Shown here: positions 11,390 through 22,434 of the stretch, piece after piece
Numbering within the stretch: position 1 is the stretch's first letter
Layout of the letters: each line of letters starts with the position of its first letter
DNA from: Triatoma infestans
Lineage: Eukaryota > Arthropoda > Insecta > Hemiptera > Reduviidae
Length of the DNA stretch: 64,000 nucleotides
Assembly: GCA_011037195.1 (NCBI GenBank)
Contig: JAAEAF010002406.1
Location: 1 to 64,000, forward strand
Direction: 5' to 3'
The notes under the pieces: model-generated
The model's input: the letters and a program-made list of their open reading frames with translations, nothing else
Database searches by the model: none
Told to the model about the DNA's origin: nothing
Position numbers and translations under genes: made by a program

Positions 11390-12411
11390 TCTGGTGTGAA
11401 ACACTCACACAACTTTCTCTTACTCCAGTACTCCAAATTATAATTGACAGCTTTTATAGTTTGTGTACCAAATTTAATGAAATTCGTCGAAAACTGAAAA
11501 AAAATGCTCAGTAAAAGCGCACTTCCGGTTTACTAATTTTCTTGGAACTCGGAATTTTGGCAACCCATTTATTTCTAACTAATTATGTTTGGATGATAGA
11601 ATTGTATAATTATCCAGGATAGCACTTTATGAAAATCTAACCCCACCCCTCCCCTAAAAGTGCCCTTAAAAGAACTTTCCCAGAGAAATGTTTTAGATAA
11701 AAGTTGTAGATCTTTGCATGTTTAGTTTATATACGAAGTTTCAAAAAAATCGTCGGAGCCATTTTTCAGAAAATTGCGAAAAGTGAAAAATCATTTAGTA
11801 AAGTGGTAAAGTAAACGCACTTCCGGTTATCCGATTTTTTTGAAACTCGGAATTTCAACAACATATTTAATTCTATTAACATTATTTCAACAACATATTT
11901 AATTCTAATTAACATATTTAGATGACAGAATTGTCTAATAAACTGAAATAGCACTTTAGATGGAAACCTAACCCTACCCCTCCCCTAAAAGTGCCCTTTA
12001 ATGCATTTTCCCGGAGAAATGTTTCAAATAAAAGTTGTAGTTCTTTGTATGTGTGGTTGATGTTTGATGTTTAAAGAAAATCGTCGGAGCCATTTTTGAG
12101 AAAATCGCAAAAAAGTAAAAAATCCAACTAGTAAAGTGGTACTTCCAGTTGAGGAATTTTGACAGATAACGTAGTGTCAGATCCCATAGTGATACCTAAA
12201 CGGAATATCAAGTTTCAACTTTCTACGGTTTTTCGTTTTTGAGCAATGCTGTTCACATATATACATATACACAGACACACACACAGACCATTTGCTAAAA
12301 AACCACTTTTTTGGACTCAGGGGACCTCAAAACGGATATTTCCGGTGAAAACTCGATATCGAAAATTTGACACGATTACAATTCTTCCTCTTACTAGGAG
12401 TGAGAGAAAGT
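11390..12411 (-). repeat. HINE-like repeat, canonical full-length copy
   Basis: About 1,022 bp. TCTGGTGTGAAACACTCACAC hairpin end, inner inverted repeat ACTTTCTCTTACTCC, three CCGGAAGT-type cores (11519, 11819, and a mutated one at 12141) about 300 and 320 bp apart, CA microsatellite, and left end CTCTTACTAGGAGTGAGAG. The best reference copy in the window. Confidence 0.9.
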
Positions 12412-12416
12412 AAAAA

Positions 12417-12866
12417 TCTGGTGAGAAACACCAAGAGACTTTTTCTTATTGATGTTTATAAAATGACAATTATTGTGTTTACACATCAAACGTCTTCTTT
12501 TATTTCTCCTAAAATATATATTATCTAGGGGGGGGGGGGGAGTAATAGAAGTGTAATATACGTTCAGTAATGTCATACTTCCGGTTGATGTATTTTTGCC
12601 CGGAAAACCTTCGTGTTACATGCCGGTGGTTGGTAATACCTAAACGGAATGCACCGTTTTTATTTTCTGCGTTTATTTATTTTTGAAATATTTTGTTCAC
12701 AAACAGACATACAAAAAACACAATTTTAAAAAGCACCTCATTGTATGTCCAATGAAACCCACGGAAATCTGGCACGAACGTAATAATTCAGGGTTAAGAG
12801 AATGTATTTCCAATGAAACCCACGGAAATATGGCACGATCGTAATAATTCAGGATTAAGAGAAAAT
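12417..12866 (-). repeat. HINE-like repeat, tandem with the previous copy
   Basis: Starts TCTGGTGAGAAACACC five A's after the preceding copy ends, in the same orientation. Strongly diverged and internally deleted; contains a 61-bp tandem duplication. Confidence 0.75.
12742..12863. repeat. 61-bp tandem duplication
   Basis: Two units starting at 12742 and 12803 (TGTATKTCCAATGAAACCC...), a local duplication of the left end of the HINE-like copy. Confidence 0.85.
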
Positions 12867-12927
12867 AATATATTCTTAGCTAATGATCTAAGTGAGTACT
12901 TTGTGTGTGTATATGTGACTGTGTGTA

Positions 12928-12948
12928 AGAGAGAGAGAGAGAGAGAAT
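12928..12948 (+). repeat. (GA)n microsatellite
   Basis: Short GAGAGA run after a TG-rich stretch. Confidence 0.75.
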
Positions 12949-13187
12949 AAAATAATCAAAAACAGTACAAAATAAATCATAAGATCCTCTTAATTTATTT
13001 CATTTATTTATTACCCAAGGAATTGACTTGAATAATCCGGTAAAAAATACTTCAAACGGGAGTGAGATTGTTGTCACATATAAGGCCTGTTGCTTTTGTT
13101 TGAAAATGGATTTTATGTCGGTAATAGCGATTGCCCTCAAGCATTGGTCTTAAAAAAAAAAAAAAAAATCTTAAAAAAAAAAAAACG

Positions 13188-13360
13188 CTTTTGGTGTGAG
13201 AATTCAGTGTTTGATTCCCGTGAGGGCAAAAACAGTCTTCACCTAGCATTATCAGAAAAAGTAGCTTCCCAGTTGGTAGCGCACCTAGGTAGCGAAGTTC
13301 AGAACTAAATGGCAAGGGATCTTAGGGCCCTTCATGGGTTGTTTTTGTGACACAGGAATG
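13188..13360 (+). mobile_element. SINE B fragment
   Basis: Starts within the tRNA-like head (TTTTGGTGTGAGAATTCAG, then TTTGATTCCCGTGAGGGCA) and runs to GGCCCTTCATGGG. The 5' part is replaced by A-rich sequence. Confidence 0.75.
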
Positions 13361-14344
13361 GCGACTTTTGACTAAACCTGTTATATACCATTTAGTAAAA
13401 TGTCTGATTCTATATTACCTTTATTATAATAAGGAAAATTCATAGTTAATAATTATTCCAATAAAATAGAACTGTAAAAATAAAAATATAAGAGAGGGGC
13501 CTTAATGAGTTATTCAAACAATATGTTTTGTTTTCTTCATTTTATTTTTAGTTCAAAGTGATTTGAGGAAAATAAGAACGAGTCCTATTAAAGTTCTGTA
13601 ATAAATTAGTAGAAACAACAAACAATCTATGTCATAAATAAATGATGAGTAATATTAACCAGATTTACATGTGGTAAATATGAAATAGTATTGTTTTAAA
13701 AATCACTTAACACTTTGTATACATACATACATTCATTAACCTAAATAAGAAACAAAGTGAAAACTTTAATGAAGTTAAAGAACAGTTTTTACCTTCCCTT
13801 ACTCCCTAGTGTGAGTCAAATTTTCCAAATTGAGTTTTCACCGGAAATATTTGTTTTGAATGTTCCTTGAGTACGAAAAAAAGTCGTGTGAGTGTTTCAC
13901 ACCATGTGAATATTTTTTTTAAATAGTTCTTGATCATATTTCGAACATTTTAAAATGGGAGACACGTCTTGGCTGGATTTTTTTTTTATAATGTTCCAGT
14001 TGTGTTGCAGAAACTGTTTTTTTTTTTTTGCGGCAAGAGAAAATTGTTTCATCCATTTTTCCCATAGAGTGCAGTAAATATCATCATGTTAAATAAAATG
14101 TAACAGGACATTGTAATAACCTCACTTATGAGTTACAACTTAGAGAAATATGAACGGGATTGCTTGTATGAGTTAAGATCTTTCCCTTCAATTACTTTAC
14201 TTCATTTAATTGGTAATAAAACAAACCAGGAAATTAAGCAGCCAAGATGTTTTAATAGTTTTTTTTTTTTTAAATTATTACTTTTGTGGTTTGTGTTGAC
14301 TATGGTTCGATTATTCAGATAAGTATTTAAATTTTATTTTTTTT
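13361..14344. other. unannotated AT-rich stretch around the miniature HINE-like copy
   Basis: Apart from 13791-13906 nothing is recognisable; no frame above 64 codons makes sense. Confidence 0.35.
13791..13906 (+). repeat. 116-bp miniature HINE-like copy
   Basis: Left end ACCTTCCCTTACTCCC joined through GTTTTCACCGGAAATATTTG directly to the right-end hairpin GTGTGAGTGTTTCACACC. All core modules are missing. Confidence 0.85.
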
Positions 14345-15013
14345 CTTTCACTTTGTGATATAAGAGGAAGTATTGAGATCGTGTCTAAATTTCCCCCGGA
14401 AATATATATGTTATAAATCCCTGACCCTGAAAGATTTAGCGAAAGGTGTGTGTGTGTGTTACTGAATAAAATACAAGGTTAAGGTGAGTGAAAGAAAATG
14501 AAAAACCGCGAAAAGCTCTTCAATTTGATATATTCCATTTATCTCTCTTTCTGTGTTAGTATGTGAGTCCAGAATATGTCAAAAACGAAAAGCCGCAGGA
14601 AGCTCAAGCTAGGTATTTCCTTCTCTGCCACATCTATTCACGAAGATTTCAATCAAAATCGATAGACCGGAAGTACAACTTTACAGAATGATTTTTTTTT
14701 TTTTTTACTTTTTTTTGATTTCCTTTAAACTTCATATACTATCTACACGCATAAGTGCCTATCACTTTTATTTGGAAACATTTCTTCAGGAAAAATTGAT
14801 TTTTGTTAGGTTCAGAGGGGGGGGGGGGATAGCAACGTTAAGCTACTCCTCGAAGGCACCTTTATAAAATCGGGAGTACTATAGTAGTAATAATAGAATT
14901 CCAAATTTGAAGAAAAACGGTTAACAGGAAGTACGATTATATAGAACTGATGTCTCAATTTTTTTGAAAATTTTCTTGAAAACGGCTAGAATGATTTATT
15001 ATTATAATTGAAT
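14345..15013 (+). repeat. HINE-like repeat, strongly diverged
   Basis: Recognisable from TAAGAGGAAGTATTGAGATCG, GACCGGAAGTACAAC and ACATTTCTTCAGG landmarks. Right end lost. Confidence 0.65.
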
Positions 15014-15036
15014 GCATTTTTACTTTCTCTTACTCC

Positions 15037-15072
<36 letters not shown>

Positions 15073-15301
15073 GGGGGGAAATGCTACTTACGCACATCAA
15101 TGTGCCGGACTCCATATAAATATGCCTACCGGCTAAAACCCCCCCCTACACCTGAGCCTAGCCTGGATTCGCTTTCTCAGCACTGCATCAGGCTAGGCTC
15201 CTTAACCTAGCCCTAAGGGGCCCCTTCTCCCATATTCACCTCGTTTAGTCGACATTACCTCCCGGACAAAGGAAGTAACGTTGTCCAGTTGTTGCGACTA
15301 C

Positions 15302-15700
15302 TCAACAGAGTCTGGGCAAACCTTCCAGGCACCAGTTCCCCGACCTCCTGCTCAAGGTTACTTCTTGGTCGTGCCCACCTTTCACATTCGAAAACCGTGT
15401 GCCGAGCATCGTCGGTGGAGCTTGGCAATACAAGCAGGCCGATACCTCTTCTTTACCTACTTTTTTCAGATAGTCTCTGAAGAATCCGTGTCCAGAAAGG
15501 ACTTGGGTCAAGGGATAATTTACCTCACCATGGCTTCTAGCAACCACGCTTCTAATGTCTGGAATTAAGATAGCGGTCCAGCGGCCTCGGCGCTCCGCAT
15601 CCCACTCTTCTTGCCACGCTGCCATGGTACGCTCTCGCTCTTCCCTCTTCTCGTATTTCCACGCGATTATTCTCGCCCCGTCTGGCATAGATTCTTGCAC
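15302..15700 (-). pseudogene. R1-clade LINE ORF2 C-terminal region
   Basis: Another frame of the same ORF2. It has LTQVLSGHGFFRDYLKKVG followed by ACLYC, the Cys/His region that closes R1-clade ORF2 proteins, then 3' UTR. Confidence 0.75.
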
Positions 15701-17074
15701 GCTCCTGAGCTAGGAGGGCTATAGATATAACCACGGCTATTACCAAGACGGCCACTCCGACACGGTGCGGTAAGCAGAGGCAATCCCCCACGGTGCGGAG
15801 TGCGCCGAGTCTCTGCCCCCGCGCGAGCCTTTTTTTATAAACTTTCTTTCGCAAGGCTCTTGCCCAAATCTCTGCGCCGTACAACATCACAGAGTGGGAA
15901 ACACTCATCAATATTTTGCGAGTACTCGCCCTGGGACCTCGCACGTTGGTCATCAACCTTGATGGACACGCTACTGCACCCGCAGCTTTATCGGCAGCCT
16001 CTTGGATATGTCTTCCAAAGCTGAGCTTAACGTCCATGGTTACACTCAAGTACTTAACCGCTCTAGACGAAGTCACCACTTCCCTACCAACATAGAACGG
16101 GATGCACGGGCTGATCCTCCTTTTTGTCAATATCACGACCTCTGTCTTAGCCAAAGCTAACTCGAGTCCATGTTCCACCATCCAACCATTCACTCTTCGC
16201 ATAACCTGGTGTAACTTGGTTTGCGCTTTGTCTAAATTACGCACCGATATCAGCGCTGCAACATCATCAACGTAAGCGATTAATGCCGTATCTTCAGACA
16301 TGTCTAACCTCCAACCGCAGCAATCCGTCGTAAGTGACGTTCCAAATATCGGGGCCTAGAATCGACCCCTGCGCAACTCCCGCAGTGACGGTCATAATTT
16401 TAGGACCTGCCTCTATTTGGTAGACTAGCGACCTATCCCGGAAGTAGTCGTCGAGAACCCTCAATAAATACGGCGAAATATGGAAATTCCTCTGCAATGC
16501 CTGCAGGGCGTCGGACCACTTGAGGGAATTAAACGCGACTTAACATCTAGCGTAACTAGCAATACTATCTTCCGCGTACGTTGATACGATTTTCTGCTCT
16601 TTGAACCGCCCTTACAACCTCCTCTGCAGACCTAGCTGGTCTAAAGCCATACTGCCTGGGTGATAGACCGCCTGCTTCCCAAATTTCTTCCGTAAGCCTT
16701 AGCTTAATAAGTTTCTCAAAGAGCTTTCCTACCGTATCCAGCATGCATAGCGGACGGAATGACGAGGGGAGTGAACCTCTCTTGCCTTTGCTAATTAGAA
16801 CTAGCCGGGCAATCTTCCACCTATAACTAAATATGCCGGATTTTAAACATGCATTAAACATTTGTAACAATATGTCTGGTTTTCCTCGGGCTATCATTGC
16901 TACAACTTCATTGGGTATGCCGTCCGGGCCTGGGGCCTTCTTGGTTTTCAAAGTAACCGCTGCTTCCTGCACTTCTTCTTCCATAAAAAACGGGATATTC
17001 ATAGGGACTTCAAATAATCTCTCTGGTCTTCCGGGGTGTGTGGGGAAAAGACCCACCATAGCCACCGCATCCAA
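15552..17074 (-). pseudogene. R1-clade LINE ORF2 reverse transcriptase
   Basis: Three frames in order. At 17074-16565, KKAPGPDGIPNEV, FRPLCMLDTVGKLFEKLI and QYGFRPARS. At 16497-16294, GVAQGSILGPDIWN. At 16301-15552, the active-site AYVDD followed by thumb sequence. Frameshifts near 16530 and 16300 inactivate it. Confidence 0.88.
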
Positions 17075-17184
17075 GACCGCTTGTTTCTTAAAGCCGGCAA
17101 TCTTTTGAGTTACGATTTTGTAACCTAAACCCCAAGGATCTCGGTCTACTTCCGCTACGAGAGAGTCCCAACAGCGTTTCTTGC

Positions 17185-18158
17185 TCAGGTAAATTGCCTT
17201 CCGCAGCTCGTGTTTCGCCTCTCTATATTCAGCTGCACGGCATGCGGCCGTCGGCCTCCTTCTTGCTCGTTGAACCCTCCTCCTCTTCTTAATACAATCC
17301 CTACGGAAATCCGCAATTCGCGAGTTCCACCAATAAGCTGGCCGCCTCCCTCTCCAAGAAACTCTCCTGGGCTTTGATGGTTACACGCCTCCGAGATAAT
17401 TTCCATGCCTAATGTAACCACTGCCTCAGCTCCAACTCTACCCTCCACACTAACCGGGTTGCTTTGCGTCTTCCCGTCCTCAATCGCCTTCCAGAAAACC
17501 TCTTCATGTATCTTATCCAGATTCCAGCCTACACTATCCTTTGGCTTCCATATCCTATCCACACTTTGTGTTATTCTAAACGTGATATATTGGTGGTCGC
17601 TCCCAGTAATTTCTTCAATAACCCTCCAATGTTCAACAAAAGATGCCAGATTCTCCGAAGCTAAGGAGATATCGGGAATCGTTTCTAAATAACCCGGACG
17701 CCTAAATGTAGACACGTTCCCTTCATTAAGCATAACCAGTCTCGTTCTGGCTATCATTTCGAGAATATTTCTACCCCTCATACCCAGTCTACCGCTCTGG
17801 CATTAAAGTCGCCGACCACAATGATTTGGCCAGTCATCTCTCGAATATCATCCTCCAAGGAGTTTAACTTCCTCCTGAATTCATGTACGCTCTCATTGGG
17901 AGTGAAATAGCAGCTGATAAAGGTGATATTCCGACTCCGCGCCCACATGTATCCGTTATCTCTACCGAACGACTCAATTGGAAAACTCCCCTGATTAGGA
18001 ATCGGGGGAGGATTATACCGGTTATACCAAAGACCGGTGTCCCTAACTCTATGCTGCTCACAAAGAAGTAATATGTCTGCTTCGTTCTCAGCAACCAGCT
18101 GATCCAAAAGCGAATCAGCTAACCTACTCCTATGGAGATTCCCTTGAAGGATTCTCAT
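17185..18158 (-). pseudogene. R1-clade LINE ORF2 endonuclease
   Basis: Begins MRILQGNLHRSR at 18158. Apurinic-type endonuclease motifs are QGN, CEQH, VVGDFNARAVDW and, after a frameshift at about 17780, GSDHQYITF. The frame runs to about 17185 into the linker. The family uses this domain to nick its target DNA. Confidence 0.85.
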
Positions 18159-18406
18159 ACCATTGCGAATTTCTTCTTAGCTTGTTCCAATGCTTGCCGA
18201 AACACGGTACAGTCTCCTGAACCTAGTATGTGCTGGCACTTTTTATCCTCCAAACCCCTATTACGACACAGCATGCAACTAATATCTGCCGTACAAACAG
18301 CCGCCAAATGCCCTTCATTACCACTTTTATAACATAAATTGCTGCGGTCCGGCCCCGTACAAGCTGCCGACTTATGACCGTATGACAAGCATTTGAAGGA
18401 TTTCAA
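18155..18406 (-). pseudogene. R1-clade LINE ORF1 (Gag-like) C-terminus
   Basis: About 83 residues with CCHC-like zinc knuckles (KCLSYGHKSAAC, CYKSGNEGHLAAVC, CMLCRNRG). One cysteine of the second knuckle is replaced by Ser. Its TGA stop overlaps the ORF2 start as ATGA (18158-18155), the layout of elements that translate ORF2 by termination-reinitiation. The N-terminal part is missing, cut by 5' truncation. Confidence 0.8.
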
Positions 18407-19668
18407 GACTGTGATTCTTCTTCTAACTCGACACCTTACCCAGCCTACCCGAAGTATGCCTTCTCTTTCCAGTTTGTCCGCTATTCATACACTGAGTTGG
18501 ACAATTGCCGCCTTCAGACCTCTACTGCTCGCCTTCGTCAGGTGAATTCTAAGATCGCCTGGGTTTCCGCCTACCTGCTACTCAACAGCGTGCCTAATCT
18601 CTTTTTCATCTGCAAGAGCATCCAAGTCCCTTATTTCTACTGTGGTTCTACGTTCCAGGCAAGTCTCTTACTCCTAGTAAGAGGAAGTATTGTAATCGTG
18701 TCAAATTTTCGATATCGAGTTTTCACCGGAAATATCTCTTTTTAGGTCCTCTGAGTCGAAAAAAAGAGGTTTCTAGCAAATGGTCTGTGTGTGCGTGTGT
18801 GTATGTATGTATGTGCACAGCAAGCTCAAAAACGAAAAATCGCAGAAAGTTCAAACTTAATATTCCGTTTGGGTATCACCATGGGATCTGACAGTAGGTC
18901 AGCGGTCAAAATTCCTCAACCGGAAGTACCACTTTACTGAATAGTTTTTACACTTTTTTGATTTTTTTTTCCAAAATGGCTCCAACGATTTTCTTTAAAC
19001 TTGGCATATCAATTATACATACAAAGAACTACAACTTTTATTCGCGACAAAATATTTTTCTGCGAGAATGCATTTAAGGGCACTTTTGATGGAGGGAGTG
19101 GGTGGGTTGTACTCTAAAGTGCAATTTCAGCTTATCAGACAATTTTGTTATCTAAATAATATTATATTAGAATTAAATGTGTTGTTGAAATTCCGAGTTT
19201 AAAAAAAAAAAAAAAATCGGATGACCGGAAGTGCGTTTACTTTACCACTTTACTAAATGATTTTTTTTCCACTTTTTCGCGATTTTCTCAAAAATACCTC
19301 CGACGATTTTCTTGAAAATTCCCATATAAACTATAAATGCAAAGATCTACAACTTTTATTTAAAACATTTCTTTGGGAAAATTCATTTAAGGGCACTTAT
19401 AGGGGAGTGGTGGGGTTATGTTTTTGATCTAAATTGCTGTCATAGTTGATTATACAATTCTACCATCCAAACAAAATTAATTAGAAATAAATAGATGGCC
19501 AAAATTCCGAGTTTCAAGAAAATCAGTAAACCGGAAGTGCGCTTTTATTGAACAGTTTTTTCAGTTTTAGACAAATTTCATTGACTTTGATACACAAACT
19601 ATAAAATTTGTCAATTATAATTTTGAGAACTGGAGTTAGAGAAAGTTGTGTGAGCGTTTCACACCAGA

Positions 19669-20087
19669 TTATTTCTATATGTTTTGTTTAATTTATATTC
19701 CACATGCATAAATATGTTAAAAGTATTCTGTATAACATCATAATTAAATAAACAAAAACCAATTTAATTGTTGCAAATAATCAGTACAGGTACAAAACTA
19801 ATTATTATTTATATATTATACAGAGAAACAGCAAAATAATTCATTGTTCACTAGAAATATATCTACATCATTCCTTTAGTGAATATTAATCATGCAGTAG
19901 TTATCAATTCCAGAAACGTCTTTTTTTTACAAACATTGTTGTTTGAAGGTTAGGAATCTATTTTTACAATAAAAGATTCTAAGTAATTTTAAAAGTTACA
20001 GTCGATAAAACGTTTTCATACTTAAATAAATATAAAATACATAATAAAAGTAATAAAATTTCGCGTGAAGAAACATACATGACTTTT
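19669..20087. other. unannotated AT-rich stretch
   Basis: Nothing recognisable. Confidence 0.35.
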
Positions 20088-20225
20088 TACCTTTTCTTAC
20101 TGCAGTAAGGGAAAATTTCAATGAGAGGGCTTTTGGATGAGGGATAGGGTTATGTTTTCCTCTAAAGTGCTGCATCAATTTATTATATAATTGGGTTAAT
20201 CTAAATGGTAATTAAATATGTGGCC
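20088..20225 (+). repeat. HINE-like fragment
   Basis: Short piece with the GTTATGTTTTCCTCTAAAGT landmark following a degenerate left end. Confidence 0.6.
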
Positions 20226-20394
20226 ACAATATATTTAATGTAACTTAACGATAAATTTGATTAGAACCGTGCATTGTTCTCGTATATTATTTTACAAACA
20301 AAAAAACTTAAAAGCACTGTCCAGGACCACCGCCCCCAAATAATAGTGCTTTAGATGTGTATTATTGTAAAGTACATAGAAAATCAATATAACC

Positions 20395-20785
20395 AGTTTT
20401 GAAAAGTGTCAGTAAAATCGCACTTCTTGTTGATGGCTTTTGACCGAAACTTTTGTGTCAATTGCAGAAGTGTGGTTAAGTAAACAGCAACATCAAGTTG
20501 AGCTTTCAGAGATTTTTCTTTCATTTTTGAGATTTATTTTTGTACTCTCCCAGTTAAATTTTAACTTTAAACAAACAGAAATCAGTGATGTTAAACTTTC
20601 AAGTTCAGAATATTGATCCAAATTTTCGTAATACATCCCCAGGTGATATTTCGTTAAATCTTTCAGGTGTCAGGGAATTTTATGTCTCAGGTTTCTTATT
20701 ACATATATTTCCAAACATGAATTGGAAAATTCAGATACGATCGCAATGCTTCCTCTTATATACCACAAAGTGAAAGAAAAAAAAA
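20395..20785 (-). repeat. HINE-like fragment
   Basis: Diverged left half in reverse: TCAGTAAAATCGCACTTC, then TTCATTTTTGAG, then CGATCGCAATGCTTCCTCTT. Confidence 0.55.
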
Positions 20786-21109
20786 CTGTATAAATACTTA
20801 TCTTAATTAGAATAAGTATAAAAATGGTCAACACAATTGATTGATGTAAAGAATACATAATGTAAAAAAAAAAAACGAGAGGAAAGATATAACCTCAAAC
20901 AATCACTTCCATTCATATTTCTTATCTGTGTAGTTCTTATATATCTACAAGAGAGAGAGAGGTTATAATGACGTCACTGTTACCTTCTTTATTTAGACTG
21001 TTTTGTTGATGTTTACTGCGCATTCTATCGGATATTCGATGAAATAATTTTCACTTTTAGCAAAATAAAAAAAAGCACTTTCTCAGACTTACTTAGAACA
21101 TTTCTAAAA

Positions 21110-21190
21110 AATCTGATGTGAAACACTCACACAACTTTCTGTTACTGCGCCTGTTAATAGAATTATTTATAAAATAACAAATTTTGATTA
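21110..21190 (-). repeat. HINE-like right-end stub
   Basis: TCTGATGTGAAACACTCACAC hairpin end with only about 60 bp more. Confidence 0.7.
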
Positions 21191-21284
21191 AACTCCTGAA
21201 ATAAATATGGAGATGTGGTATCGAAACCAGACTACTAGCCAAAGCAGGTAGAGAAGTTAAGAATGCGCCCCATATATTTGAAAT

Positions 21285-21368
21285 TTTACGCCACAAATTC
21301 TTGGGATTGTGTCTTTGATGATCTTTTGAGGAGCCCTAAGTGCGGAAAAAAATATTTGTAGCGAATGG

Positions 21369-21412
<44 letters not shown>

Positions 21413-21546
21413 CGAAAATATCTCAAAATAGAAAAATCGCACGAAGCTCAAATAATTGATATTTCGTTTAGGAGGTACTATCATCGCATTGACATAAAGG
21501 TTTCAGGCAAAATCCATTAACCGGATGTTGCACAGTTATAGAATTT
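21285..21546 (+). repeat. HINE-like left-half fragment
   Basis: AATTCTTGGGATTGTGTC through a perfect (GT)n run (21374-21410) to the first diverged core. Followed directly by the next copy in the same orientation. Confidence 0.65.
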
Positions 21547-21548
21547 TT

Positions 21549-22045
21549 ACTTTCTCTTACTCCTAAGCGGAAGTATTGTGATCGTGTCAAATTTTCGATA
21601 TCTAGTTTTCACCGGAAATATCCGTTTTGAAGTCCTCTGAGTCCAAAAAAGTGGTTTTTTAGCAAATGGTCTGTGTGTGTGTCTGTGTATATGTATGTAT
21701 GTGAACAGCATTGCTCAAAAACGAAAAACCGTAGAATGTTCAAACTTAATATTCCGCTTAGGTATCACCATGGGATCTGACAGTACGTTACACGTCAAAA
21801 TTCCTCAACCGGAAGTACCACTTTACTAGTTGTTTTTTTTTTTCCGTTTTTACGATTTTCTCCAAAATGGCTCCGACGATTTTCTTTAAACTTAGCACAT
21901 CGTCTGCACATACAAAGAATTACAACTTTTATTTGAAACATTTCTCCGGAAAAATAATTTTAGGGGGATGCATGTTTTGGGTGAACTAGGGGTTATGCTT
22001 TCCTCTAAAGTGCTGTTTTTAATTTACTATACGATTCCCATCATC
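21549..22045 (+). repeat. HINE-like repeat, right-truncated
   Basis: Left end ACTTTCTCTTACTCC through the first core module to CCTCTAAAGTGCTG, then replaced by other DNA. Confidence 0.82.
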
Positions 22046-22225
22046 CATATACCGTGCAAAACGTTTAACATGAAATCGCATAACATGAAAAATCTGTTAA
22101 TACGAAATCATACTGCGATCCCGACAAAATACTGTGTAATTTCATACATTTTTTTTTCTTTTAACACGAAAAGATTTCACTTTCCGTACGAACAAAATAT
22201 ACCTGTTTTCTGTAGTCACATCATC

Positions 22226-22434
22226 ACGCAGATTATTTGGCTAATTTTTTTTCGTTAAACGGAACAAAATAAACACGGCTGCCACTATTGCTAGGTCTCC
22301 GCTTCTCTTTTTTGAGTAGGTAAAGGCACCGCCATTGCCAAAACATTTCAGATAGTTTTGGAATTCGGAAAATTTTGTTAAAATCAGCGATTTTGTTGTT
22401 TTTTTTGGTAATTTTAATAATAAACGTATTTTTT
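22226..22434 (+). repeat. 200-bp unclassified module, copy 1
   Basis: Matches 29284-29475 in reverse over its whole length (landmarks GGCACCGCCATTGCCAAAAC, CAGATAGTTTTGGAATTC). It abuts a HINE-like left end, as does copy 2. Confidence 0.8.

Larger units (their letters stand above)
15039..18663 (-). mobile_element. R1-clade LINE, 5'-truncated, with 13-bp target duplication
   Basis: 3,625 bp on the minus strand. It has a poly(A) tail (T run 15039-15068 on the plus strand) and a perfect target duplication TCTCTTACTCCTA at 15026-15038 and 18664-18676. It inserted into the left-end inverted repeat and hairpin of a HINE-like copy. It contains the end of ORF1 (zinc knuckles) and an ORF2 with endonuclease, reverse transcriptase and C-terminal Cys/His region, all interrupted by frameshifts. 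About 230 bp before the tail is 3' UTR. Confidence 0.92.
15022..19668 (+). repeat. HINE-like repeat split by the R1-clade LINE
   Basis: Left end ACTTTCTCTTACTCCTA at 15022-15038. It resumes at the duplicated target (18664) and is complete to CACACCAGA at 19668, with both core modules. About 1,020 bp without the LINE and one target copy. Confidence 0.9.

Noticed and set aside
11390..12866. Satellite array or CRISPR-like spacing of repeats
   Set aside because: Copies are about 1 kb, dispersed and in both orientations, with transposon-like ends; the window is eukaryotic.
15281..15568. Plus-strand frames across 15.3-18.3 kb
   Set aside because: They run opposite to the R1-clade LINE ORF2, which explains the region on the minus strand with clear motifs.
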